Source: Bacteroidales bacterium (GTDB lineage Bacteria > Bacteroidota > Bacteroidia > Bacteroidales > UBA12077). From it: DNA of 64,000 nt. Below are positions 53,187 through 62,474 of this stretch, in pieces. Within the stretch, counting starts at the first letter, position 1. Every line of letters starts with the position of its first letter. Made by a program: the position numbers and the translations under genes. Location: assembly GCA_028282785.1 (NCBI GenBank), contig JANQHE010000029.1:62001-126000 (forward strand), read 5' to 3'. Under the pieces are notes generated by a model. It was not told where the DNA came from. It did not search any database and saw nothing but the letters and a program-made list of their open reading frames with translations.

Positions 53187-53194
53187 TACTTTTG
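53187..53194 (+). promoter_or_regulatory. -7 box of the MATE gene
   Basis: TACTTTTG, 17 bases before the ATG at 53212 and followed by GTGCC. Same type as the rpsA box. Confidence 0.5.
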
Positions 53195-53211
53195 TGCCTC
53201 GATAAAATATA

Positions 53212-54546
53212 ATGATAAAGACTTCGGTTACATATAAAGAAATCTGGAAGATTGCATATCCAATTATACTTGGGAGCATCGTTCAGAATATAATTAGTGT
53301 AACAGATACTGCATTTTTGGGACGTGTTGGTGAAATTGAATTAGGAGCAGCAGCGATTGGTGGTGTATTTTATATTACATTAATTATGTTGGGATTCGGA
53401 TTTTCAATTGGTACTCAAATTATTGTTGCACGTCGTTATGGAGAGAACAAACAAAATGAAATTGGAAAAACAATTGAGCATTCTCATTATTTCTTAATTG
53501 TTCTGTCAATATTACTTATATTCTTGATGAGAGCTTTTATGCCTTTCATTTTTGAAAATGTGTTGGAATCAGATCAAGTAAAGAAGGCAACGAACGAATA
53601 TCTTACATACAGAATATGGGGACTATTTTTTGCCTGTATAAATTTTGGTTTTAGGGCATTTTATATAGGTATAGCAAGAACTAAAGTTATTACCTGGACC
53701 ACATTATTTATGGCCCTAACCAATGTATTTTTAGATTATACTCTGATATTTGGTAATTTTGGTTTTCCTGAATATGGAATTGCCGGAGCTGCTATAGCAT
53801 CAGTATTAGCAGAAATCGCTGCCTGTATATTTTTTATTATGTATACTTTAAAATTTGTTGATCTTAAATATTTTGGATTGTTTGAATTCCGGAATTTTAG
53901 TTTTGGGCTATTTAAGAGGATATTAACAGTGGCATTTCCAATGATGATGCAAAACTTTATATCATTGGCAGGTTGGTTTTTCTTTTTTTTATTTGTTGAG
54001 AAAATGGGAGAACGCCCCTTAGCAATATCAAATATTATTCGAAGTATTTTTGTGGTTATGCTCATACCTATTTGGGGATTTAATTCTGCAACCAATACGT
54101 TAGTGAGTTTTGCAATTGGAAGGGAAAGAACAAATGAAGTAATTTCGATTGTTTTTAAGGTATTAAAATTGGGAATTGTGTGTGTAGTTTGTTTGGTTTT
54201 GGTAAACTTAATAATACCGGAGAAAGTTTTGTCTATTTATACAAATAATGGAAATTTGATTCAAGATTCGCTCCCTGCATTAAGAGTAGTTACGGTAGCT
54301 GCGTTATTCTTAACTTCCGGATTTATTTTGTTTAGTGGCGTTTCAGGAACAGGAATGACAAAAGTTTCATTTTTAATAGAGACTGCCGTAATAATTTTTT
54401 ATGTTGCTTTGGCTTATGTTTTATCAAGTTTAGATAATGCCAAAATTGCATATGTATGGACCATAGAAATATATTACGGTAGCTTAATTGGAATCATATC
54501 ATATTTTTATTTACGGTTCGGAAATTGGAAAAATAAAAGAATATAA
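53212..54546 (+). CDS. MATE-family multidrug exporter
   Basis: 444 residues with twelve membrane helices. MATE features are the IWKIAYPIILGSIVQNIISVTDTAFLGRVGE opening (partly quoted), the GFGFSIGTQIIVARRYGE loop after helix 2, and the matching NSATNTLVSFAIGRER in the second half. MATE proteins export drugs or metabolites in exchange for Na+ or H+. No regulator is adjacent. A perfect bidirectional terminator follows at 54545. Confidence 0.93.
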   Translation: MIKTSVTYKEIWKIAYPIILGSIVQNIISVTDTAFLGRVGEIELGAAAIGGVFYITLIMLGFGFSIGTQIIVARRYGENKQNEIGKTIEHSHYFLIVLSILLIFLMRAFMPFIFENVLESDQVKKATNEYLTYRIWGLFFACINFGFRAFYIGIARTKVITWTTLFMALTNVFLDYTLIFGNFGFPEYGIAGAAIASVLAEIAACIFFIMYTLKFVDLKYFGLFEFRNFSFGLFKRILTVAFPMMMQNFISLAGWFFFFLFVEKMGERPLAISNIIRSIFVVMLIPIWGFNSATNTLVSFAIGRERTNEVISIVFKVLKLGIVCVVCLVLVNLIIPEKVLSIYTNNGNLIQDSLPALRVVTVAALFLTSGFILFSGVSGTGMTKVSFLIETAVIIFYVALAYVLSSLDNAKIAYVWTIEIYYGSLIGIISYFYLRFGNWKNKRI

Positions 54547-54573
54547 AAGCCTTGATAAAATGTCAAGGCTTTT
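54545..54573. terminator. Bidirectional terminator
   Basis: A perfect 11-base stem AAAAGCCTTGA / TCAAGGCTTTT between the convergent MATE and DUF4097 genes, with A- and T-runs on each side. Confidence 0.88.
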
Positions 54574-54583
54574 TTAAGATTAT

Positions 54584-55591
54584 TTATTTCTTTAGCTGGG
54601 CCTTACCAGAAGCTGTTTTAATAATAATTTCCGGATTATCGCTTCCTGCTGTAAATGATTTAACATCATAATCTTTCCCATTCTTTTCTACAACTTCTTC
54701 TTTATCAAATTTGATTGGAGAAAAAATAGTCCCTTTATCTTTTCTAGCCGAAAATTCGAAAAAACCTTTGATATCATTTCCATTATAATCAAGAATCGAA
54801 TTTCCTGAAGCTGATGAAATTGTTAAGTCATATACTGCAGATTTTGAAAGACTTACTTCAACATCTCCAGATGCCGCACCTAAATAACTTTCATCTGTTA
54901 ATTCAATATTTTCAGCTTCAATATTTCCACTTGCCGTTTTTACTTTAAATTCACCGGATGCATTTATAATCGTGATATCCCCTGAAGCTGCCGACAAACT
55001 GATTTTTCCATTAATGTCTTCCAAATCAATATTTCCGCTTGCACTTGATAATTTTATACCATCCACGCAATTTTTAGCAGTAATATTACCGGAGGCAGTA
55101 CTAATAATTGAATTACCATTTATATTCTCCAATTTAATATCTCCACTTGCAGTTGATATATCAACCTCCTTTCCAACATTTTTTAATTCCATATCTCCCG
55201 AAGCAGTGTTTGCGGAAATATTGTTATCAACGCCATTTAACTCCAAATCGCCAGAAGCGGTATTAAATTTAATATTTACATTGCTTGGTGTTGTAATTAT
55301 CCATTCCGATTCTCCATTGCAGTTTCTACCATTAAATTCCTCTTTAATCATTAATGAATTATTATCTTCTTTAAAACTATATTCAAAACAATCATCTGAA
55401 TATGTATAAATTAATTTGACTTTTATTTCATCATTGCCTCCTTTTTTGATCATACAGTCTCCACTAACTGTAGAAATAGATATTTTTTCTTTAGGAGAAA
55501 AAGTTTTATGTACTTCCTTTTGCGCAAAACTTGTCAGAGCTGCTGTTAAAAAGAAAATTACGGATAATAATAACGTGCTGATTTTTTTCAT
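54584..55591 (-). CDS. DUF4097-type beta-repeat secreted protein
   Basis: 335 residues from the ATG at 55591 (MKKISTLLLSVIFFL); the frame extends 20 codons upstream but that would bury the signal peptide. After the signal peptide (about 1-24, SFAQ) the protein consists of about ten short repeats built on the pattern xxASGDIxLxxI, e.g. TASGDLEL, TASGDMEL, TASGDIKL and SASGNIDL. It forms a right-handed beta-helix-like or adhesin-like stack (DUF4097/DUF2807 type). Function not established; often found near anti-sigma or stress-response genes, none of which is seen here. Confidence 0.88.
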   Translation of the reverse strand: MKKISTLLLSVIFFLTAALTSFAQKEVHKTFSPKEKISISTVSGDCMIKKGGNDEIKVKLIYTYSDDCFEYSFKEDNNSLMIKEEFNGRNCNGESEWIITTPSNVNIKFNTASGDLELNGVDNNISANTASGDMELKNVGKEVDISTASGDIKLENINGNSIISTASGNITAKNCVDGIKLSSASGNIDLEDINGKISLSAASGDITIINASGEFKVKTASGNIEAENIELTDESYLGAASGDVEVSLSKSAVYDLTISSASGNSILDYNGNDIKGFFEFSARKDKGTIFSPIKFDKEEVVEKNGKDYDVKSFTAGSDNPEIIIKTASGKAQLKK

Positions 55592-55749
55592 AATAATATG
55601 TTTTAGATGTAATTGCTTGAATGACGATAAATGATTTGAATTGCTGCACATTTATAAATTGCTAATTAAACTTTTGGAAACTTATAATGTCTTAAAATCA
55701 TAAAAACTTAATTTAATTAACTTATTTCACCTAACTAAAATACTTCAAG

Positions 55750-58700
55750 ATGAAAAAACTAACCCTGATTCTTCTTGCATTCTTATGTTTTATCGTAACA
55801 GATGCTCAAGAAAAAAAAGATAAAGATGTATTCTCCGAATCAAACTTTTCCGGATTAAAATTCAGAAACATCGGTCCCGCATTTATGTCCGGTAGAATTG
55901 CTGACATAGCTATTCATCCGGAAAATAATAATATATGGTATGTAGCTGTAGGTTCAGGTGGGGTGTGGAAAACAGTAAATTCGGGAACTACATGGAAACC
56001 AATTTTTGACGCACAAAAATCATATTCAACTGGTTGTGTAACAATTGATGAAAATAATCCCAATATAGTTTGGGTTGGAACCGGTGAAAACATCGGAGGG
56101 CGACATGTTGGTTACGGAGATGGAATATATTTAAGTAAAGATGGAGGTTCAAGTTGGAAAAATATGGGACTTAAGGAATCTCATCATATTTCAAAAATTA
56201 TTATTCACCCGGAAAATTCTAATATCATCTGGGTAGCAGCTCAAGGCCCACTTTGGTCAAAAGGTGGAGAACGAGGTTTATATAAATCTGTGGATGGAGG
56301 AAAAACATGGAAAAGAACTTTGGGAGATTCGGAGTGGGTTGGAGTAACAGATATTATTATCGACCCAAGAAATGCAAACAGGCTGTATGCGGCAACATGG
56401 CAACGACATAGAAATGTAGCTGCTTATATGGGAGGAGGTCCCGGTACGGCAATTTATAAATCAGAAGATGGAGGAGTTACCTGGGAGAAACTTTCGAAAG
56501 GATTACCAACCTCAAATATGGGTAAAATCGGTTTAGCTATTTCTCCACAAAAACCAGATGTGGTTTATGCAGCGATAGAGCTTGATAGAAGAACCGGAGG
56601 TGTTTATAAATCTACTGATCGTGGAGCTTCATGGACAAAACAATCGGATGCTGTTTCAGGAGCCACCGGCCCTCATTATTACCAGGAACTTTATGCATGT
56701 CCGCATCAATTTGATCGAATTTATTTAGTTGATGTAAGAATGCAAATATCCGAAGATGGAGGTAAGACATTCAAAAGGATGAAAGAAGAGTTTAAACACT
56801 CGGATAATCATTCTTTGGCTTTTAGGAAAGATGATCCTAATTATTTATTGGTTGGGACAGATGGTGGTATTTACGAAACTTTTGATTTAACCGAAAGCTG
56901 GAAATATATTCCCAATTTACCTTTAACTCAATTTTATAAAGTAGCTGTTGATGATGCTGAACCTTTTTATAATATTTATGGAGGAACACAGGATAATAAT
57001 ACGCAAGGTGGTCCATCACGTACAGATAACTTAAGTGGTATAAGAAATTCAGACTGGGATGTTGTATTGTTTGCAGATGGCCATCAACCTGCTACGGAGC
57101 CTGGAAATCCGGATATTGTTTATGCTGAATGGCAACAAGGAAACTTAGTAAGAGCTGACCGAACAACTGGAGAAATTGTCTATATTCAACCTCAGCCCGA
57201 AGAAGGAGAGGTTTATGAACGTTTTAACTGGGATGCACCAATTCTTGTGAGCCCGCATAAACCGACCAGAATATATTTTGCTTCGCAAAGAGTTTGGAAA
57301 TCGGAAAACCGAGGTGATAGCTGGACTGCTATTTCCGGAGATTTAACCAGAAATCAAAACAGGATAGAGCTTCCTATAATGGAAAAAACATGGAGTTATG
57401 ATTCTCCCTGGGATATGGATGCAATGTCAAACTATAATACCATTACTTCTTTAGCAGAATCGCCAGTGCAAGAAGGATTAATTTATGCCGGAACAGATGA
57501 TGGGATCATACAAGTAACCGAAGATGGAGGGGTTAACTGGAGAAAGATAGAGGTTGGTAGTTTACCCGGAGTTCCTTCAACAGCTTTTGTTAATGATATA
57601 AAAGCAGATATGTTTGATGCAAACACGGTATATGTTGTGTTGGATAACCACAAATTTGGTGATTTAAATCCTTATTTATATAAAAGTACGGATAAAGGAA
57701 AATCGTGGAAATCAATAAAAGGTAATGTTCCTGATAAAACACTTTTATGGAGGATAGTTCAGGATCATGTAAAACCTGAATTAATGTTTCTGGCTACGGA
57801 ATTTGGAATCTATTTTACCATAAACGGCGGATCCAAATGGATCAAATTTAAAGGTGGAGTTCCTACAATTTCCTTTAGAGATCTGGCAATACAAAAGCGC
57901 GAAAATGATTTGGTTGGAGCTTCTTTTGGAAGGAGTTTTTATGTGCTTGATGATTATTCAGCACTTAGAGAAGTTTCAGAAGAGCAGCTAAAACAAGAAG
58001 CAACATTATTTCCTGTGCGTAAGGCATGGTGGTATATGCAACGTTCTCCATTAGGCCGTGGGCAAAAAGGCTCCTTGGGAGCACAACTGTATACCGCACC
58101 AAATCCTCCATTCGGAGCAGTATTTACTTATTATATTGGTAAAGAATATAAAACTATTGCCCAATTAAGAAAGCAAAAAGAAAAAGAACTAACAAAAGAA
58201 AACAAAAATATTCCATTCCCTGGTTGGGATAAGTTAGATGAAGAGAAGTTACAGGAAAAGCCAAAGATCATTTTGACTGTAAAAGATATGGATGGAAATG
58301 TTATTCGAAAAGTAGAAGGACCAACAAAGAAAGGTTTCCATCGAGTTAGTTGGGATTTAAGAACAGCTTCAAAAAGAGCTGTTCATGAAAATGGAGGGAA
58401 CTCTAACTGGTTTCCACAAGGTTATATGGTTGAGCCCGGTAAATATACGGTAACATTATCGAAACAAATTGATGGTGTTGTGACCAATTTATCAGACCCA
58501 ATGGAATTTGAGGTGGCTGAAATGAGAAAAGGAGCTTTAGAAGGAGCAAGTACAAAAGAGGTAGTAGCTTTTTGGAAAGAAATTGAAGAATTGCAAGGAA
58601 AGCTAAGCGCAGTTTCTATGGCTCTTAATGAAACAAAAAAGAAAATTGAATTAATGGAAAAAGCACTTTCAAGAGCGGAAGTAGATCCTACTGTTCTTAA

Positions 58701-59013
58701 TTCTAAAATCCATAATGTAAAAATGGAATTAGCCAGAATGGATATTGAGTTCTTTGGAAGTAAAGCAAAAAATGAGGTGGGAGAAAAAAATAATCCGACA
58801 ATTTATAGTAGGATCAGTGCTGCACAAATGGGAACTATGAATTCAACGTATGGGCCTACACCAACACATAAACGAAGCCTTGAAATTGCACAAAAGGAAT
58901 TCATTGAATTAAAAGCACATTTAATTGAAATTATGGATAATAAAATTCCTGCAATAGAGAAAGAATTAATAGAATTAGGTGCTCCTTGGATAAAAGGTCA
59001 ACCTTTACCTTAA
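55750..59013 (+). CDS. Exported VPS10/sortilin-type beta-propeller protein
   Basis: 1087 residues with a signal peptide (about 1-19, VTDAQ). Multiple BNR/Asp-box-like repeats (S-x-D-x-G-x-x-W, for example SKDGGSSWKN, SVDGGKTWKR, SEDGGVTWEK, STDRGASWTK, TEDGGVNWRK) form two seven-bladed propellers over about residues 25-740. A C-terminal region carries a FlgD/Ig-like domain (about 840-920) and long coiled helices (about 935-1080). This matches the sortilin/VPS10-type glycosyl-hydrolase-like proteins of Bacteroidota, usually listed as peptidase- or hydrolase-like without proven activity. A terminator follows at 59031. Confidence 0.9.
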   Translation: MKKLTLILLAFLCFIVTDAQEKKDKDVFSESNFSGLKFRNIGPAFMSGRIADIAIHPENNNIWYVAVGSGGVWKTVNSGTTWKPIFDAQKSYSTGCVTIDENNPNIVWVGTGENIGGRHVGYGDGIYLSKDGGSSWKNMGLKESHHISKIIIHPENSNIIWVAAQGPLWSKGGERGLYKSVDGGKTWKRTLGDSEWVGVTDIIIDPRNANRLYAATWQRHRNVAAYMGGGPGTAIYKSEDGGVTWEKLSKGLPTSNMGKIGLAISPQKPDVVYAAIELDRRTGGVYKSTDRGASWTKQSDAVSGATGPHYYQELYACPHQFDRIYLVDVRMQISEDGGKTFKRMKEEFKHSDNHSLAFRKDDPNYLLVGTDGGIYETFDLTESWKYIPNLPLTQFYKVAVDDAEPFYNIYGGTQDNNTQGGPSRTDNLSGIRNSDWDVVLFADGHQPATEPGNPDIVYAEWQQGNLVRADRTTGEIVYIQPQPEEGEVYERFNWDAPILVSPHKPTRIYFASQRVWKSENRGDSWTAISGDLTRNQNRIELPIMEKTWSYDSPWDMDAMSNYNTITSLAESPVQEGLIYAGTDDGIIQVTEDGGVNWRKIEVGSLPGVPSTAFVNDIKADMFDANTVYVVLDNHKFGDLNPYLYKSTDKGKSWKSIKGNVPDKTLLWRIVQDHVKPELMFLATEFGIYFTINGGSKWIKFKGGVPTISFRDLAIQKRENDLVGASFGRSFYVLDDYSALREVSEEQLKQEATLFPVRKAWWYMQRSPLGRGQKGSLGAQLYTAPNPPFGAVFTYYIGKEYKTIAQLRKQKEKELTKENKNIPFPGWDKLDEEKLQEKPKIILTVKDMDGNVIRKVEGPTKKGFHRVSWDLRTASKRAVHENGGNSNWFPQGYMVEPGKYTVTLSKQIDGVVTNLSDPMEFEVAEMRKGALEGASTKEVVAFWKEIEELQGKLSAVSMALNETKKKIELMEKALSRAEVDPTVLNSKIHNVKMELARMDIEFFGSKAKNEVGEKNNPTIYSRISAAQMGTMNSTYGPTPTHKRSLEIAQKEFIELKAHLIEIMDNKIPAIEKELIELGAPWIKGQPLP

Positions 59014-59030
59014 TTGATTTCTTTAAATGG

Positions 59031-59063
59031 AATCCCTGCTAAGTAAAATTGGCAGGGATTTTT
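59031..59063 (+). terminator. Terminator of the VPS10-type gene
   Basis: A 9-base stem AATCCCTGC / GCAGGGATT followed by a short T-run, 17 bases after the stop. Confidence 0.8.
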
Positions 59064-59187
59064 AGTTTTAGTAATTTTCCTAACGTCAGTATGTCATAAA
59101 AAGGGCTAAGTTATATTTTTGGCAGTAATTTTGTATAGCTAAAAATCTAAATATATAAATAGTTTAATTTTTAAAAAGAATATTAAT

Positions 59188-59583
59188 ATGGAAATGGAAA
59201 TTTATTTTGATGGAAATAAGAAAGTAAATGCTAACTGGAACGGAAATATCATAAAAACAGACCAGCCACTTCAGGGAGGTGGAGAAGGAACGGCTCCAAC
59301 ACCATTTGACTTGTTTCTAACTTCGTTGGGTACTTGTGCGGGTATTTATGTAAAAGGATTTTGCGATCAAAGAGGTTTATCATCAGATAATATAAAAATC
59401 ATACAAAAAATGAATGTTGATCCGGCAACGAGATTAATTAATAAGATTGATCTGGAAATTCAATTACCTGCAGATTTTCCTGAGAAATATAAAGATGCAG
59501 TCATTAACTCTGCAAATCTTTGTGCTGTAAAACGCCACTTGCAACAACCTCCGCAATTTGATGTATATACAAAAACAGTTTAA
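59188..59583 (+). CDS. OsmC-family protein
   Basis: 131 residues, the short YhfA-like OsmC form. The conserved cysteines are in LTSLGTCAGIYVKGF and NSANLCAVKRHL, spaced as in the family, where they reduce organic peroxides with lipoyl or thiol donors. PTPFDLFLTSLGTC is a typical signature. Two start codons 6 bases apart are possible. It stands alone, with two -7-like boxes upstream (59114 and 59126). Confidence 0.9.
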   Translation: MEMEIYFDGNKKVNANWNGNIIKTDQPLQGGGEGTAPTPFDLFLTSLGTCAGIYVKGFCDQRGLSSDNIKIIQKMNVDPATRLINKIDLEIQLPADFPEKYKDAVINSANLCAVKRHLQQPPQFDVYTKTV

Positions 59584-59587
59584 ATAT

Positions 59588-59775
59588 AAGGAGGTTATCC
59601 AAAGAGTCTTAGTGTTCTTTGTGCCTGCTTTGTGAAACCCTGCTTGCAGCAGGCAAGTTTGTGGTATAATTATAAAAGGCTATTGCACAGAGAACCACAA
59701 AGAAGGCGCAAAGTTACTCAAAGTAAAAAATACGAACTAAATTCAACTATACTACTTTTTGGGCAACCTCTTTTT
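59588..59775. repeat. Imperfect inverted-repeat element, about 190 bp
   Basis: Outer arms around GAGGTTATCCAAA (59591) and the near complement of it at 59757-59770. Inner arms TTTGTGCCTGCTTTGTG (59618-59634) and its complement (59696-59712) match at 15 of 17 positions. No ORF. It sits at the end of the OsmC gene, between convergent genes, and reaches the last codons of the methyltransferase gene. Confidence 0.55.
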
Positions 59776-60868
59776 ACTTGGTAATTTCTATAATTGAAAA
59801 AGGAGCAGCCGTTTGAATGACTTTATTTAACTTCAGGTCAGATTTTGAAATAAGCTCTTTAAAATCTTCTTTTGTCCTTTCTTTTCCATCCTGCCGGCTA
59901 ACCAACATTTGGATATCATAAAGCTTGGCAAAGGAGTAACGGTTATTATTTTCGATAACAGGTTCAAAAATCAATATTTTTCCATTTTGTGGCAGAACAC
60001 CTTTTATTTTTTTAAGAAGATTTATGCATTGATTATCCGAAAGATTGTGTACGATACTTTTTAATAAATATATATCTCCGCCTTGCGGGATATTTTCAAA
60101 AAAATTGCCCGGAATAAATTCCATTCTATCGGAAACTTTATATTCTTCTGCAATCTTTTTTGCACCTTCAACTACATGTTGTAAATCAAAAACCTTTCCT
60201 TGAATATCGTTATACTTTGATAAGATCATCGATAATAAAATTCCCTGTCCACCGCCAATATCCACTATGGTTTCAGCCCTGCTGAAATTATATTCGGATA
60301 AGATCGAATAGCTCAACATGAGTGAATTATTAGTCATTGCCTGATTGTAAATCTCATTTTTGTCCGGATTTTTTTCCAAATATTCGAAAACATCCATGCC
60401 TAAAATATCCTGCGCTGCATTATTACCCGTTTTAACAACATGATCAAGCTTTTCGAACATTTTCCAGTTAATTCCATTCACTTGATGAATTACCATATGT
60501 CGCATGGAATCCTGCCGGTCTAGTAAGGTTTCGGACAATCTGTTATTAATAAAACATTTATTCTTTTTTTCAATAAAGACCCCCTGGCTGGCTAACATTC
60601 GCATTAGTCGATACAAAGAATCTTCGTGGGTACGAGTTAATTTTGCTAATTCGGTAACCGTTTTTTCTCCTTTTTTTAACAGCTCAGCTAAATTAAGACC
60701 GGCAGCCACACCAATAGCTTTTGTTACATAAAACCCTTGTACTATTTCTATTATGGCAACATTAGCAGGAGTTAACTTACGAGATAATCGAACCAGCAAA
60801 TATCTAAAACGTTCAAAAAACTTCAGGATTTTTGCAGGTGGATATTGGGGGATTTTGTTTTTCCGCAT
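59774..60868 (-). CDS. Class I SAM methyltransferase, O-methyltransferase family 2
   Basis: 364 residues. A winged-helix dimerisation domain (about 45-125: TVTELAKLTRTHEDSLYRLMRMLASQGVF, in parts) precedes the SAM domain (about 170-360). SAM-binding is in TIVDIGGGQGILL, and the candidate base is His in LKSIVHNLSD, where plant-type COMT relatives have H-D/N-W-x-D. Such enzymes methylate hydroxyl groups of phenolics, polyketides or similar metabolites. It is divergent from the thioesterase/crotonase operon and might act in the same pathway. Confidence 0.88.
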   Translation of the reverse strand: MRKNKIPQYPPAKILKFFERFRYLLVRLSRKLTPANVAIIEIVQGFYVTKAIGVAAGLNLAELLKKGEKTVTELAKLTRTHEDSLYRLMRMLASQGVFIEKKNKCFINNRLSETLLDRQDSMRHMVIHQVNGINWKMFEKLDHVVKTGNNAAQDILGMDVFEYLEKNPDKNEIYNQAMTNNSLMLSYSILSEYNFSRAETIVDIGGGQGILLSMILSKYNDIQGKVFDLQHVVEGAKKIAEEYKVSDRMEFIPGNFFENIPQGGDIYLLKSIVHNLSDNQCINLLKKIKGVLPQNGKILIFEPVIENNNRYSFAKLYDIQMLVSRQDGKERTKEDFKELISKSDLKLNKVIQTAAPFSIIEITK

Positions 60869-60991
60869 CTGGATTATGTTTAGTTGATAAAAATAGAAAA
60901 CTTTTTTCGATAAAATCAGCCGTAGATTTGGTTAAAATTAGAAAAAACTCCAATTTTCTAATTAATTTTACCTGTCACTTTAAATGCGGAT

Positions 60992-61378
60992 ATGAAATAT
61001 ACCTTCGAAACAACAGTACGGGGTTACGAATTAGATTCCTACGGTCACTTAAATAATGCTGTTTATATAAGTTATACGGAACAAGCAAGATGGGAAATTC
61101 TTGAAAATGCAGGTTTGTTAGAATCTTTTTTATCAAAAAAATTGTTATTAGTTGTTACAGAAACGAATATCCGTTATATGCGTGAACTTAAATTATTCGA
61201 TGATGTTAAAGTTGAAACACAAATAAGATTTGAACCACCTTATCTTATTTTTCAACATGATATTATAAATTCAACAGATAAGATAAAAGCAGCTAAAGCC
61301 GAGGTAAAAACATTGTTAATTGATCGGGAACGTATTCCACAAGACATTCCTGAAGAATTATTAGCAATAATTAATTAG
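60992..61378 (+). CDS. 4-hydroxybenzoyl-CoA-type thioesterase
   Basis: 128 residues, hot-dog fold. The TVRGYELDSYGHLNNAVYISYTEQARWEI segment (quoted in part) carries the acidic residue and Asn typical of YbgC/4HBT thioesterases, which hydrolyse acyl-CoA or acyl-ACP. It is the first gene of a compact operon; the next starts 7 bases later. In this context it may release or proofread the product of the KAS III pathway. Confidence 0.9.
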   Translation: MKYTFETTVRGYELDSYGHLNNAVYISYTEQARWEILENAGLLESFLSKKLLLVVTETNIRYMRELKLFDDVKVETQIRFEPPYLIFQHDIINSTDKIKAAKAEVKTLLIDRERIPQDIPEELLAIIN

Positions 61379-61385
61379 AAATTGA

Positions 61386-62120
61386 ATGGAGAAATCAAAT
61401 ATTGCGAACTGGGTACGTATGGGTGAAATAGGAATTCTATCCATATCCAATGGAAAGGAGAATTATTTGAATACTCCGGATTTCCTAAATCCGGATGCTT
61501 TAAAAAAATGGACTTCCGAAGATAACCTTAAAGGTATTATCATTACGGGAGCAGGGAGAAACTTCTCCGCTGGTGCAGATATGAAAAATCTTAAAGCATT
61601 GGTTGAAGATGAGATTATTCTGAAGAAAAAGATGAATGAAGGAAAAGCAATTCTTGATTTTATTGAAGATTTGAATATTCCTGTTATTTCTGCTATCAAT
61701 GGAGTTTGTTTTGGTGGCGGCCTGGAAATTGCTTTGGCATCACACATGCGAATTTGTTCTCCTAAAGCCTTATTTGCTTTTCCTGAAGTAAATCATGGAA
61801 TAATCCCAGGATTGGGAGGTACCTATCGATTAACTCAATTAATTAAGAAAGGCACTTACGAAATATTGCTTAACGGAGATATGATGAATGCTGAGGAAGC
61901 TAAGAAAATTGGCTTAACCGATTATATTTCCGAATCGAAAGATTCTATGGATTTAGCAATGGAAAAATTAGAAAATATGATAAAAGATCGTTCAATTGAA
62001 GTTATTCAATCTGTGATGAAGGCGATTAAAGACTCAAAGACTCTGGATAAGAACGAAGCACTTAAATCTGAAACGGAATTATTTTGCAAATTGGCTGTTA
62101 ATGTAAAGCCTTTACAATAA
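61386..62120 (+). CDS. Enoyl-CoA hydratase/isomerase (crotonase 1)
   Basis: 244 residues. The oxyanion-hole segment is GRNFSAGADMKNL, and GVCFGGGLEIALAS and FPEVNHGIIPGLGGT keep both catalytic Glu residues of hydratases. It should hydrate or dehydrate acyl thioesters. It is second in the operon, followed by a phosphopantetheinyl-transferase-like gene. The pairing with a second crotonase recalls the ECH1/ECH2 pair of polyketide beta-branching cassettes, but also simple beta-oxidation enzymes. Confidence 0.9.
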   Translation: MEKSNIANWVRMGEIGILSISNGKENYLNTPDFLNPDALKKWTSEDNLKGIIITGAGRNFSAGADMKNLKALVEDEIILKKKMNEGKAILDFIEDLNIPVISAINGVCFGGGLEIALASHMRICSPKALFAFPEVNHGIIPGLGGTYRLTQLIKKGTYEILLNGDMMNAEEAKKIGLTDYISESKDSMDLAMEKLENMIKDRSIEVIQSVMKAIKDSKTLDKNEALKSETELFCKLAVNVKPLQ

Positions 62121-62126
62121 TTGAAG

Positions 62127-62474
62127 ATGTATAAAGAAATTGAGCAGATAAGATCATTTGAAGAAATAGAGGAAATATTATTTAAACACTCTGATGATTA
62201 TTATGTTATTGATCAAGGATTGAAATCACTTGAACATAAGAACACTGTAAAAAGATTGGGAGCAAGATATTTGATAAAAAAATCAATTTTAGATTATTTG
62301 GATCTAGGGGATGATTTCAACGATATTGAAATTGAAAATGAAGAAAGTGGAAAACCTGTGGTTTCATTTCAAGGAATCGTTGACGAAAAAATAAAACAAA
62401 AGAATATCAGGAATGTTCAGGTTTCTATTTCGCACTCCAGGAACTATGTTGCCACATTAGTAATTATTGAATAA
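62127..62474 (+). CDS. AcpS-like (4'-phosphopantetheinyl transferase) protein
   Basis: 115 residues from the ATG at 62127. Length and ending fit holo-ACP synthase: RLGARYLIKKSILDYL, NEESGKPVV and QVSISHSRNYVATLVIIE. However the KEA motif that carries a Mg2+-binding Glu reads KKS (Lys52), and the N-terminal GxDI Asp is not clear (YVIDQGL). It may be degenerate, non-catalytic, or a divergent transferase. It lies 6 bases after crotonase 1 and overlaps crotonase 2 by one base. Confidence 0.75.
   Translation: MYKEIEQIRSFEEIEEILFKHSDDYYVIDQGLKSLEHKNTVKRLGARYLIKKSILDYLDLGDDFNDIEIENEESGKPVVSFQGIVDEKIKQKNIRNVQVSISHSRNYVATLVIIE

Noticed and set aside
54972..55409. A 145-codon plus-strand frame opposite the DUF4097 gene
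   Set aside because: It arises from the repeated codons of the beta-repeat protein on the other strand.
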